Source of the DNA: Candidatus Shapirobacteria bacterium CG10_big_fil_rev_8_21_14_0_10_48_15
GTDB lineage: Bacteria > Patescibacteriota > Microgenomatia > PFEM01
Direction of reading: 5' to 3'
Assembly (NCBI GenBank): GCA_002793635.1
Contig: PFEM01000012.1
Coordinates: 653 to 13,980 of the forward strand
Length of the DNA stretch: 13,328 nucleotides
The notes under the pieces were generated by a model, which was not told where the DNA came from, did not search any database, and saw nothing but the letters and a program-made list of their open reading frames with translations. The position numbers and the translations under genes were made by a program. Shown piece after piece: positions 1-6,506 of this stretch; position 1 is the first letter of the stretch, and every line of letters starts with the position of its first letter.

Positions 1-1
1 G

Positions 2-313
2 TTTTTCGCCAACACGACTGACACTTTTGGCACCAGTTGCGAAGTCCTCGGCTGCTTCGTTTGCGGCGGTGACAACTATGACAAACGCCATACGCTGACC
101 GCTAAGGTGGAAAATGAAGCCACTGGGATGCGTATCTCCGATGTCTGCTTTGGACAGTGGGGAACGAAGATTCGCGAAGACAACGCTGGCTGGACGATCA
201 CGGTAGCCGCCTGCCAGAAACACCTGAATGCTTTGAAAAAGCTACGCTGTCTGGCCAATGACGGCTACATCGCTCCTTCGCTTGTCAAAGCATTGATAGC
301 GGAACACGCCTAA
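2..313 (+). CDS. Small cysteine-containing hypothetical protein (5' end outside window)
   Basis: The frame is open from the first bases of the window to a TAA at 311-313, so the gene begins upstream; about 103 codons are visible. An internal ATG at 107 exists but has no convincing ribosome site, and the frame reads sensibly before it. The visible protein has cysteines at visible residues 13, 18 and 21 (a CxxCG knuckle), then a DVCFGQW segment and an ACQKH segment. The end is helical and basic to neutral (HLNALKKLRCLAND, then ALIAEHA). Paired cysteines followed by Cys/His suggest a small metal-binding, probably zinc, domain, but this is inferred from spacing only. I do not recognise a family. 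It is followed by a large terminator-like hairpin, so it probably ends its own transcription unit. It and the next two small genes form a cluster of short unknowns. Confidence 0.6.
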   Translation, partial: FFANTTDTFGTSCEVLGCFVCGGDNYDKRHTLTAKVENEATGMRISDVCFGQWGTKIREDNAGWTITVAACQKHLNALKKLRCLANDGYIAPSLVKALIAEHA

Positions 314-330
314 CAGCAAGGAGCGATGTC

Positions 331-415
331 AAGGCACCGGGAAAAGAAGGGTTGTTTTCGACAACTCCATTGTCTTACCGACAATGAAACAACTTTTCTT
401 GGTGCCTTCTTTTTT
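331..415 (+). terminator. Large branched hairpin with T-tract, terminator or structured 3' RNA
   Basis: The outer stem AAGGCACC (331-338) pairs perfectly with GGTGCCTT (401-408). After a 5-nt bulge a 14-bp stem follows (344-357 with 387-400, including two G-U pairs). A terminal 7-bp hairpin CATTGTC/GACAATG (368-374/380-386) closes it. A T-rich run (CTTTTTT, 409-415) follows the outer stem, as in an intrinsic terminator. It lies 17 nt after the stop of the first gene. It is larger than a usual terminator, and an alternative hairpin GTTGT/ACAAC (351-355/361-365) competes with the middle stem, so a regulatory or stable small RNA is also possible. The rest of the 314-508 gap holds only the weak promoter candidate listed next. 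Confidence 0.6.
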
Positions 416-419
416 GCCT

Positions 420-447
420 TTGACAGTTCGGCCCCTGCGTGATACAC
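420..447 (+). promoter_or_regulatory. Possible sigma70-type promoter for the 509 gene
   Basis: A perfect TTGACA lies at 420-425, just after the hairpin T-tract. A poor -10 (GATACA or ATACAC, 441-447) follows at 15-16 bp. The position, after a terminator and about 60 nt before the next start codon, fits, but the -10 is weak. Confidence 0.3.
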
Positions 448-508
448 CTTTGGCCTGTTCTCTCGCACTTTCACAGCGGCCTTTCATTACAATTCGGGAG
501 GGTTTCCA

Positions 509-796
509 GTGGACACAAACGTAGTAGGCGTGGTCAATATTAGTAGCCTGAAAGAACATCCATCTGGATCTATAGGCAATGTTGTCACCGCGCTAGTTGC
601 GACTCGCTTCGTCGTCGTCGCCGAAACTGACAGCGGTGTCAGCGTCGTCCGCCTCAGCACGGAACGCCCTTTGAATCAGGTGATTGAATTAACTAATCCG
701 CAGGCGGTATTTGTTGAAGACGCCGCACTTTGGCATCATCAGGAACCAAGTCGCTGGCAGCAAATTGCCAGCCAATGGCCCAAAATTGTTAAGTAA
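509..796 (+). CDS. Hypothetical protein, 95 aa
   Basis: The GTG start at 509 is chosen because GGGAGGG (496-502) lies 6 nt upstream, a clear ribosome binding site, and no ATG gives a comparable start. The protein has a hydrophobic beta-rich first half (alternating Val/Ile up to about residue 50: NVVGVVNISSL, ATRFVVVAETDSGVSVVRL). The tail is tryptophan-rich (ALWHHQEPSRWQQIASQWPKIVK, in part). There is no signal peptide, membrane segment or recognised motif. Its stop is 10 nt before the ATG of the 807 gene, which has its own ribosome site, so the two are probably co-transcribed. The function is unknown; a small regulatory or accessory protein is possible but nothing in the sequence proves it. 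Confidence 0.65.
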   Translation: MDTNVVGVVNISSLKEHPSGSIGNVVTALVATRFVVVAETDSGVSVVRLSTERPLNQVIELTNPQAVFVEDAALWHHQEPSRWQQIASQWPKIVK

Positions 797-806
797 AGGA
801 GAAACC

Positions 807-1001
807 ATGAACCAAAAGGAATGCACCTGCCCAAGGTGTCCAAATTGCGGGCACCTGGAAAAAAGCAGGCAGGGATGCCCGGTATGTCTGTGTTCAGGAC
901 CCAAAAAGGGGCAAGTCTACGGCCTGCGCTGCCCCGTACATAGCTACGAATGTTTGCGCCCCCCACTAAACCGCCCAATGGCCGTGTCGCAATGCCGCTG
1001 A
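807..1001 (+). CDS. Cysteine-rich 64-aa protein, zinc-ribbon-like
   Basis: The ATG at 807 is preceded by a strong ribosome site AAAGGAG (795-801) with 5 nt spacing, which fixes the start and argues that this short frame is real. The 64-aa product has ten cysteines (residues 6, 8, 11, 14, 24, 27, 29, 42, 49, 63). They include CxCxxCxxC near the N-terminus and CPVCLC at 24-29. This density in a cytosolic-looking peptide suggests one or two zinc knuckles; an Fe-S or metallothionein-like binding role is an alternative. No signal peptide is present. It is the second gene of a pair with 509-796 and is followed by a strong intrinsic terminator. No family is recognised. Confidence 0.65.
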   Translation: MNQKECTCPRCPNCGHLEKSRQGCPVCLCSGPKKGQVYGLRCPVHSYECLRPPLNRPMAVSQCR

Positions 1002-1016
1002 TAGGCTAGAGAACCC

Positions 1017-1070
1017 CCGCCTAGTGGCAGAGCAAGTACAAACTTGTTTCTCGCCCACTAGGCGGTTTTT
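1017..1070 (+). terminator. Strong intrinsic terminator after the small-gene pair
   Basis: CCGCCTAGTGG (1017-1027) pairs perfectly over 11 bp with CCACTAGGCGG (1055-1065), followed directly by TTTTT (1066-1070). Inside, GAG/CTC (1030-1032/1050-1052) and CAAGT/ACTTG (1033-1037/1042-1046) continue the hairpin with a small bulge. It starts 15 nt after the stop of the 807 gene, so it ends that unit. Confidence 0.9.
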
Positions 1071-1081
1071 CGTTGCCTGCC

Positions 1082-1125
1082 TTGACAAGGGCAGGGGAGT
1101 GTGGCATGCTGAAACGCAGTACAAT
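1082..1125 (+). promoter_or_regulatory. Promoter region of the lysozyme-like gene
   Basis: A perfect TTGACA (1082-1087) begins 12 nt after the terminator. At 17 bp it has only a weak -10, CATGCT (1105-1110), though a TGn extension (1102-1104) could compensate. A much better -10, TACAAT, lies at 1120-1125. It has no -35 at the usual distance and would start transcription at about 1131-1133, on the ATG itself. Which is used cannot be settled by reading. Confidence 0.45.
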
Positions 1126-1130
1126 TGTCG

Positions 1131-1715
1131 ATGAAAAAATTCATTCTTGTTTTTGTTTTTCTATTCATCGCGCCGGTCAACCTGACCATCGGACTTTTGA
1201 GTTTAGCCGGCAGGAAAGCCCCGGCACCCAGCTTGGCCACTAATGTTAACTCTCCCTCGCAGCTTTACGCTGCCTTACCGCAAGCAAGCGGCCAAGCTTT
1301 GGGCACTATTGATACCGCTGACGCCCGGCCGGTGATTATCCAAAAATACTTGGAAAAATATCATTCGCCGCTGGCGCCTTTGGCCGGTCTCCTGGTGGCC
1401 ACTTCCGACCAATACGGGCTTGACTGGCGCTTGCTGGTTGCCATTGCCCAGCAAGAATCCAATTTGGGCAAAAAAATTCCGCCGGATTCATACAACGCTT
1501 GGGGATGGGGCATCCACAGCCGCGGCACGTTAAAGTTTGCCAGCTGGGAGCAGGCAATTGAGACGGTGGCCCAAGGCCTGAAAGAAAAATATCTTGACCA
1601 AGGCTACATCACCCCTGAAGAGATCATGAACAAATACACGCCGTTGTCCGATGGTTCTTGGGCCGCGGCTGTCAGCCAATTTTTCCAAGAATTGGAAACC
1701 GGCCAAGTGGACTAA
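1131..1715 (+). CDS. Exported lysozyme-like (SLT-fold) peptidoglycan hydrolase
   Basis: A 194-aa protein. The ATG at 1131 is chosen because MKKFILVFVFLFIAPVNLTIG is a normal lysine-plus-hydrophobic export signal or N-terminal anchor. A TTG at 1125 in the same frame would add only two residues, and neither start has an SD. A low-complexity linker runs to about residue 65. The catalytic domain (about 70-190) has the lytic-transglycosylase/glucosaminidase pattern YGLDWRLLVAIAQQESNLG with probable catalytic Glu109, then SYNAWGWG (substrate cleft) and a helical C-terminus with SWEQAIETVAQGLKEKY. It should cleave glycan strands of peptidoglycan outside the membrane; lytic transglycosylase versus glucosaminidase chemistry cannot be told from sequence. 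Its TAA overlaps the methyltransferase ATG by one base. A clear paralogue lies at 8615-9130. Confidence 0.85.
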   Translation: MKKFILVFVFLFIAPVNLTIGLLSLAGRKAPAPSLATNVNSPSQLYAALPQASGQALGTIDTADARPVIIQKYLEKYHSPLAPLAGLLVATSDQYGLDWRLLVAIAQQESNLGKKIPPDSYNAWGWGIHSRGTLKFASWEQAIETVAQGLKEKYLDQGYITPEEIMNKYTPLSDGSWAAAVSQFFQELETGQVD

Positions 1716-2473
1716 TGAAGCTTACACCTTATTACGACGACCCCCTTTTTGACTACAAGCAATACTGGCAGGCCAGGCAATACGAAAACCGGGCTGACCA
1801 GCTGGCCCTGAAGCGGTTGCTGTCGCTGACACCCCAAGCCAAAAAACTGATCGACATTGGCGTGGGCTTTGGCCGCTTGACCCGTTGTTACCATCGTCAC
1901 GCCGCGGCTTGCACGCTGGTAGATCCTTCCCAAAAAATGCTTGACCAGACCCGACAAAATTGTCGTCGCCAAAAAAACTTAACCTTGGTTAAGGCCTTCG
2001 TAGAAAATCTTCCCTTTCCCGAAGCCAGCTTTGACACGGCCATCATGGTCCGTACCTTTCATCACCTCAAAGAACCGGAAAGGGCCTTGGCCGAAGTGGC
2101 GCGGGTCCTGAAGCCACAAGGCTATCTCATTTTGGAATTTGCCAATAAAATCCATTTTAAAGCCCAGCTCCGGGCTTGGCTGCAAGGCACCGTTGGTCGT
2201 CTCCACACGCTTAAGCCGGCCCCGGTGGGCCAAGAACGCCAAACCAAAGTCCCCTTTTTAAACTACCATCCCCAGCACGTCATCAGGCTTTTAAAAAAGC
2301 ATCGTTTCCAAATTATCCAAACCCTTTCCGTGTCCAATTTTCGCAACCCCATTTGTAAAAAGCTCCTGCCGCTTAGTTTTTTGCTTTTTTTGGAAAAAAT
2401 CAGCCAAAAACCCTACGCCGCCTTTTGGCCCGGCCCCTCGATTTTTATTCTGGCAAAAAAGGCTGATAACTGA
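1715..2473 (+). CDS. Class I SAM-dependent methyltransferase
   Basis: A 252-aa protein from the ATG at 1715, which shares its A with the upstream TAA (TAATG); the frame extends upstream into the previous gene, but translational coupling makes this start the natural one. It shows a Rossmann methyltransferase core: motif I LIDIGVGFGRLT (about 45-56), the acidic ribose-binding residue in CTLVDPSQ (Asp70), a motif IV-like FPEASFDTAIMVRTFHHL (about 101-118), and VLKPQGYLILEF (131-142). This is the Methyltransf_11 pattern found in UbiE/BioC-like enzymes. The C-terminal 100 residues (Lys/Arg-rich, ending in a hydrophobic segment and ILAKKADN) are less conserved and may bind the substrate, which cannot be named. 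No TM anchor is evident at the start. The gene ends in a repeat-rich zone that also serves the convergent uvr operon. Confidence 0.85.
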   Translation: MKLTPYYDDPLFDYKQYWQARQYENRADQLALKRLLSLTPQAKKLIDIGVGFGRLTRCYHRHAAACTLVDPSQKMLDQTRQNCRRQKNLTLVKAFVENLPFPEASFDTAIMVRTFHHLKEPERALAEVARVLKPQGYLILEFANKIHFKAQLRAWLQGTVGRLHTLKPAPVGQERQTKVPFLNYHPQHVIRLLKKHRFQIIQTLSVSNFRNPICKKLLPLSFLLFLEKISQKPYAAFWPGPSIFILAKKADN

Positions 2474-2545
2474 TGGCTGATAACTTGTAACTTTCGTGTT
2501 TCGTTGCCAGTTATCTGCTATTGATTATTGATTATTGGTTATCAG
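2455..2545 (-). terminator. Convergent repeat zone, probable terminator of the uvr operon
   Basis: GGCTGATAACT occurs twice (2461-2471, 2475-2485) and its near-complement AGTTATCTGC at 2509-2518; GTTATCAG at 2538-2545 is a further inverted copy. On the minus strand, 2518-2509 can pair with 2471-2462 (9 of 10 bp), followed after one base by TTTTTT (2460-2455), giving a terminator for uvrC with a long loop. On the plus strand the same arms form a hairpin after the methyltransferase stop. The short repeat ATTGATT is also reiterated at about 2519-2538. The stem is A/T-rich, so terminator strength is uncertain. Confidence 0.45.
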
Positions 2546-3804
2546 TCAAAGGTTATTCGCCTGTGAAGCTTTTTGTAATAGCGCTGCGCAAACCGATGGG
2601 CTTCGTCGCGAGCCTGCTGCAAAATCGGCAAACTGGCCACTAATTTCCAACTGACAATTTTTTCCTGATCGATGCGGGGAATCACCAGCACTTCTTCTTG
2701 CTTGGCTAAGCCGATTAAGCCGATTTGGCCTATCAGTTTTTTTTCGGCGAGCGCTTGGAAGGCAGCGGCCACTTGGCCCTTGCCGCCGTCTACCAAAATC
2801 ACCTGTGGATAAACCCAACGGCGATGGTGCAGCCGGCGGCTGATCACTTGCCGCAAGGCCGGCGGATCACCCTGAAATTCACCCCTAATCTTAAATTGAC
2901 GGTACTGCTGGTTATCCGGCTCACCTTCAAGCAAAACCGTCATGGCGCCCACCACCACGTCTTTGCCCAAATTAGCGATGTCATAAGCCTCCAGGCGGTG
3001 AATCAACAGGGGATCAAAACCCTGCCAGCACACCAGTAGTTGGCGAACGGTCTCCAGTTGCTTGATGATTTTTTCCGTTTCCGGAAAGCGCCGGTAGTTT
3101 TGCCAAAGGCGGGCCATCAGCTGCAGCTGCCTTTTGCTGACAGCCGCTGTCTCATACTTTTCGGCGGTGGCGGCTTGTTGCATCCTTTTAGTCAGGAGTT
3201 TGACCAGCTGGTCAGTTTGGCCACCCAAAAGCAAACTTAAGTTTTTGACGGTCCGACCATAATTCTTGACCGACTCCCGACACATTCCCGGGCACAAACC
3301 CAAATGGTAATACAAACAACCACCGGCAAGCATCTTTTGGCAAGTCCGGTGGGGAAAAATCCGCCTGACCAGCCGCAAGATCTCCTTGAGAGCATAGCTG
3401 CTGGGAAACGGGCCAAACCAATTTAGCAGTCCTGGTTCTTTTTCCGGTTGGCGCAGCAACACCAAACGAGGAAAGGGTTCTTTGGTAAAGCCGGCGTACA
3501 AGTAGCGCTTGTCGTCTTTAAGACGAATATTATAACGCGGCCGGTATTGTTTAATCAGCCGGGCTTCCAAAAGGAGCGATTCCAATTCAGACTTTGTCTC
3601 GATGAAGTCTACCTTATCAGCATTTTCGAGTAATCTTTTTGTTTTAAAATCAACTTTATTTTCACTAAAATAGTTTTTTACTCGTTTCTGAAGGTTTATG
3701 GCTTTGCCAACATACAAAACCTTGTCGTGTAAATCACGGAATAAATACACCCCCGGTTTTTGAGGAAGTTTTTTAACTGTCACTTTTAAAACTCTTTTTA
3801 TCAT
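2542..3804 (-). CDS. uvrC: UvrABC excinuclease subunit C, short form
   Basis: A 420-aa protein. The start is the ATG at 3804-3802, which overlaps the uvrA TGA as ATGA; an upstream in-frame ATG (3831) would add nine residues inside uvrA and is less likely. The GIY-YIG nuclease (about 14-95) shows GVY 18-20, YVGKA 31-35, Arg41 and catalytic Glu80 in LLLEARLIKQYRPRYN; it makes the 3' incision. Cysteines 155, 163, 171 and 175 match the four-Cys set that binds 4Fe-4S in UvrC. A UVR-like UvrB-contact helix lies at about 205-230. The RNase H-like domain that makes the 5' incision has Asp275 (AYDIANLG), Asp339 (VDGGKGQ) and His403 (RDEAHRFA). The protein stops about 17 residues after this motif, so the usual C-terminal helix-hairpin-helix pair (family length about 600) is absent. 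It is the last gene of the uvrBAC operon. Confidence 0.95.
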   Translation of the reverse strand: MIKRVLKVTVKKLPQKPGVYLFRDLHDKVLYVGKAINLQKRVKNYFSENKVDFKTKRLLENADKVDFIETKSELESLLLEARLIKQYRPRYNIRLKDDKRYLYAGFTKEPFPRLVLLRQPEKEPGLLNWFGPFPSSYALKEILRLVRRIFPHRTCQKMLAGGCLYYHLGLCPGMCRESVKNYGRTVKNLSLLLGGQTDQLVKLLTKRMQQAATAEKYETAAVSKRQLQLMARLWQNYRRFPETEKIIKQLETVRQLLVCWQGFDPLLIHRLEAYDIANLGKDVVVGAMTVLLEGEPDNQQYRQFKIRGEFQGDPPALRQVISRRLHHRRWVYPQVILVDGGKGQVAAAFQALAEKKLIGQIGLIGLAKQEEVLVIPRIDQEKIVSWKLVASLPILQQARDEAHRFAQRYYKKLHRRITFD

Positions 3805-6464
3805 CGCTTGGCCAGATACCTGCCTGTCCACGAATCGGGATTTTGAGCGAGGCGGCGCGGGGTGCCTGTGGCGACGATCCGGCCGCCCTGCTCACCACCT
3901 TCCGGGCCCAGATCAATAACCCAATCCGTCTGGCTGATCAAATCAAGATTGTGTTCGATGATGATCACCGTGTCACCCCGCTTGACCAAGGCACGCAAAA
4001 CAATCAGCAATTTTTTCAGATCAGCAAAATGCAAGCCAACCGTCGGCTCGTCCAGCAAGTAAATTGTTTTGCCCTCGCTTTTTTTAACCAGCTCCCGGGC
4101 CAACTTCAGCCGCTGGGACTCGCCACCGGATAGCGTGGGGGAGGACTGACCCAGCTCCAGATAATCCAAACCGATTTTTTGCAGAACCTTAAGCCGCCGG
4201 TAAATCATCGGGATCGCCTCAAAAAAAGACAAGGCCTCTTGGACCGTCAGCGCCAAAATTTGGCTGATATTTTTCCCTTTATACTCAACCTCCATCACCT
4301 CGGCTTGAAAGCGGGCGCCGTGACATTGCTCGCACTGAACCCACAAATCCGGCAAAAACTGCATTTGGACCCTAATCTGACCTTGCCCCTGGCAGGCTTC
4401 GCAGCGACCACCCTCGGTATTAAAGGAAAAATAAGTCTGGCCAAAGCCGCGCAGCTTGGCTTCCTTGGTTTGAGCAAACAACCGGCGAATTTCGGTAAAC
4501 ACGCCGGTATAGGTCGCCGGGTTGCTGCGTGACGTCCGACCAACCGGCGTTTGGTCCACCAGCAAAACTTGGCCGATATTTTGCACTCCGGAAAGCGAGC
4601 GGTATTCACCCGCCCTTTCTTTGTAGTCATCATTAAGCGCCCGTTTCAACGCCGGGTACAAAGTGTCGGTGATCAAACTCGACTTCCCGGAGCCGGAAAC
4701 GCCCGTGACGCAAACCAACCTGGCCAAAGGCAGCAACAAATCAATCTCTTTCAAATTATGCGTCCGACAGCCCGTCAATTTCAGCCATTGATTTTTTTGC
4801 TTGCTCACCGGTGGTGGGACCGGCATGGCGTCTTTACCTGCCAGGTAACGGCCCGTTAAAGAATGGCGATTTTGTTTGACGGTTGCTGGCGTCCCCGCCG
4901 CTACCAGCTGACCGCCATTTTTACCGGCCTGCGGCCCAAAATCCACAATCCAATCTGCGGCCTGCAAGACTTCCCGATCATGCTCCACCACCACCAAAGT
5001 ATTGCCCAAGTCGCGCAGGTTTTTAAGGGTCTTAATCAGCCGCTGGGTATCCCGCGGGTGCAAGCCGACGGTTGGCTCGTCGAGAATATAAAGCACGCCC
5101 GTCAGGCCGCTGCCCATCTGGGAGGCCAGCCGAATCCGCTGGCCTTCACCGGCGGAAAGCGTCGCGGCTTGCCGGTCCAAGCTCAAGTAGCCTACTCCTA
5201 CCGCCGTCAAAAAATCCAAGCGGCGGCTAATTTGGGCAATAATCACTTGGGCAATTTCCCTTTGCTGTTCTGAAGCCAGATTATGACCAAGCGAGCCCAC
5301 CCAGTGTTTCAGTTTGGCTAAACTACGGGCCGCCACCTGGGCAATTGATTGGCCTTCAACCGTCACTTTGAGAGCGCTTTTTTTCAAACGGGCACCCTCG
5401 CAGGCGGGACAAATCTCCTTGATCATTAATTTTTCAATCTCTTCACGCACCACCTCCGAAGTGGTACTATAATAACGCCGCTCCAAATCATCTGCCCGCC
5501 ACTGAGAAACCCGGCTACGGTCAATTTTCAAAATTACTCCCAAACCATTGCATTTTGGGCAGGCGCCAAAAGGAGAATTAAAGGAAAACAACCGTGGTTC
5601 AATCTCCGGTAAAGAAAGGTTGCAAGCCGGGCAAGCAAACAAAGAAGAAAACAAATGGTCTTCCATTTTGGCTGGCCGCTGGGGCCAACCAAACGAAGCG
5701 TCCTTAACCACTGCCAGCACCGCCATCCCCGCCGCCATTTCCAAAGCAATTTCCACATCGTCTTTTAACCGCTGCCAAAACTTTTTTTCGGCCAGGGTTT
5801 TTGGTTGGGCCGTCACCCGGTCCACCACTACCTCAATATTGTGGCGGTTGGTTTTGATCAATACCGGCGTGGTGGCCAAATCATAAATCCAGCCGTCAAG
5901 GCGCACTTGGTGAAAGCCTTTGTTTTTGAGGTTGTCAAACAACCGGTCAAACTCGCCCCGCTTATCGCGTACTACCGGTGCCAGCAGCAAAAATCGCCCC
6001 GGCTGACCCGGCCGGTTAGCTAACTCCTCTTTGATTAACTTGGTTACCTGGCCAACTATTTGTTCACTCGTCTGCCGCGCCACCTCACGACCACACTGGG
6101 GACAGTGAGGCCGGCCGATCCGGGCATACAACACCCGCAAAAAATCATAAATTTCCGTCACGGTGCCAACGGTCGAACGGGGGTTGTGCGAAAGACCATG
6201 CTGGTCGATGGCAATGGCCGGTGATAAGCCCGTAATACTATCCACCTCCGGCCGCGGCAACATCCCCAAAAACTGGCGGGCATAAGCGGACAGGCTTTCG
6301 ACATAGCGACGGTGACCTTCAGCGTAGAGCGTGTCCATAGCCAGGCTGGTCTTACCCGAACCGGAAACTCCCGAAAAAACCACCAACTTGTTTTTGGGAA
6401 TTTCCAAATCAATATTTTTGAGGTTATGCTCCCGCGCCCCCCTGATGACAATTTGGTCTTGCAT
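3801..6464 (-). CDS. uvrA: UvrABC DNA damage sensor ATPase subunit A
   Basis: An 887-aa protein, slightly shorter than the usual 930-950. The start ATG at 6464 has GGAG 8 nt upstream (6476-6473). Two ABC modules are visible: Walker A GVSGSGKTS (32-40) and GVSGSGKSS (588-596); Walker B with LDEPTVGLH (461-469 and 804-812). Signature 2 is LSGGESQRL (778-786), but signature 1 reads LSAGEGQRI (436-444) instead of the usual LSGGEAQRI. Zinc ligands are C278/C281 with C302/C305 in the first module and C688/C691 with C711/C714 in the C-terminal zinc finger that senses the lesion. Further CxxC pairs sit at 121/124 and 352/355. The protein dimerises, scans DNA and loads UvrB. It lies between uvrB (42-nt gap) and uvrC (4-nt overlap). 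Confidence 0.97.
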   Translation of the reverse strand: MQDQIVIRGAREHNLKNIDLEIPKNKLVVFSGVSGSGKTSLAMDTLYAEGHRRYVESLSAYARQFLGMLPRPEVDSITGLSPAIAIDQHGLSHNPRSTVGTVTEIYDFLRVLYARIGRPHCPQCGREVARQTSEQIVGQVTKLIKEELANRPGQPGRFLLLAPVVRDKRGEFDRLFDNLKNKGFHQVRLDGWIYDLATTPVLIKTNRHNIEVVVDRVTAQPKTLAEKKFWQRLKDDVEIALEMAAGMAVLAVVKDASFGWPQRPAKMEDHLFSSLFACPACNLSLPEIEPRLFSFNSPFGACPKCNGLGVILKIDRSRVSQWRADDLERRYYSTTSEVVREEIEKLMIKEICPACEGARLKKSALKVTVEGQSIAQVAARSLAKLKHWVGSLGHNLASEQQREIAQVIIAQISRRLDFLTAVGVGYLSLDRQAATLSAGEGQRIRLASQMGSGLTGVLYILDEPTVGLHPRDTQRLIKTLKNLRDLGNTLVVVEHDREVLQAADWIVDFGPQAGKNGGQLVAAGTPATVKQNRHSLTGRYLAGKDAMPVPPPVSKQKNQWLKLTGCRTHNLKEIDLLLPLARLVCVTGVSGSGKSSLITDTLYPALKRALNDDYKERAGEYRSLSGVQNIGQVLLVDQTPVGRTSRSNPATYTGVFTEIRRLFAQTKEAKLRGFGQTYFSFNTEGGRCEACQGQGQIRVQMQFLPDLWVQCEQCHGARFQAEVMEVEYKGKNISQILALTVQEALSFFEAIPMIYRRLKVLQKIGLDYLELGQSSPTLSGGESQRLKLARELVKKSEGKTIYLLDEPTVGLHFADLKKLLIVLRALVKRGDTVIIIEHNLDLISQTDWVIDLGPEGGEQGGRIVATGTPRRLAQNPDSWTGRYLAKR

Positions 6465-6504
6465 AAAAAAATCTCCACGGTTGACGTGGCTCAGCCTGAT
6501 TATA
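6465..6504 (-). promoter_or_regulatory. uvrA leader: ribosome site in a small hairpin, T7 run, possible internal -10
   Basis: Reading on the minus strand, a perfect TATAAT lies at 6504-6499, just after the uvrB stop, with no good -35. Then CCACG-loop-CGTGG (6489-6485/6479-6475) forms a 5-bp hairpin whose 3' arm overlaps the GGAG ribosome site (6476-6473). A run of seven T then leads straight to the ATG. The layout suggests a modest internal promoter and some masking of the ribosome site, but the stem is short. Confidence 0.35.
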
Positions 6505-6506
6505 CC

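Noticed and set aside
329..559. 76-codon minus-strand open frame
   Set aside because: It crosses the large hairpin and the start of the 509 gene, is low in conserved features and has no ribosome site.
711..806. Longer upstream start for the cysteine-rich protein
   Set aside because: It would overlap the 509 gene heavily; AAAGGAG just before ATG 807 fixes the start.
3804..3831. Longer UvrC start at 3831
   Set aside because: It would add nine residues (MDRQVSGQA) inside uvrA; the ATGA overlap at 3804 and the usual UvrC N-terminus favour the shorter form.
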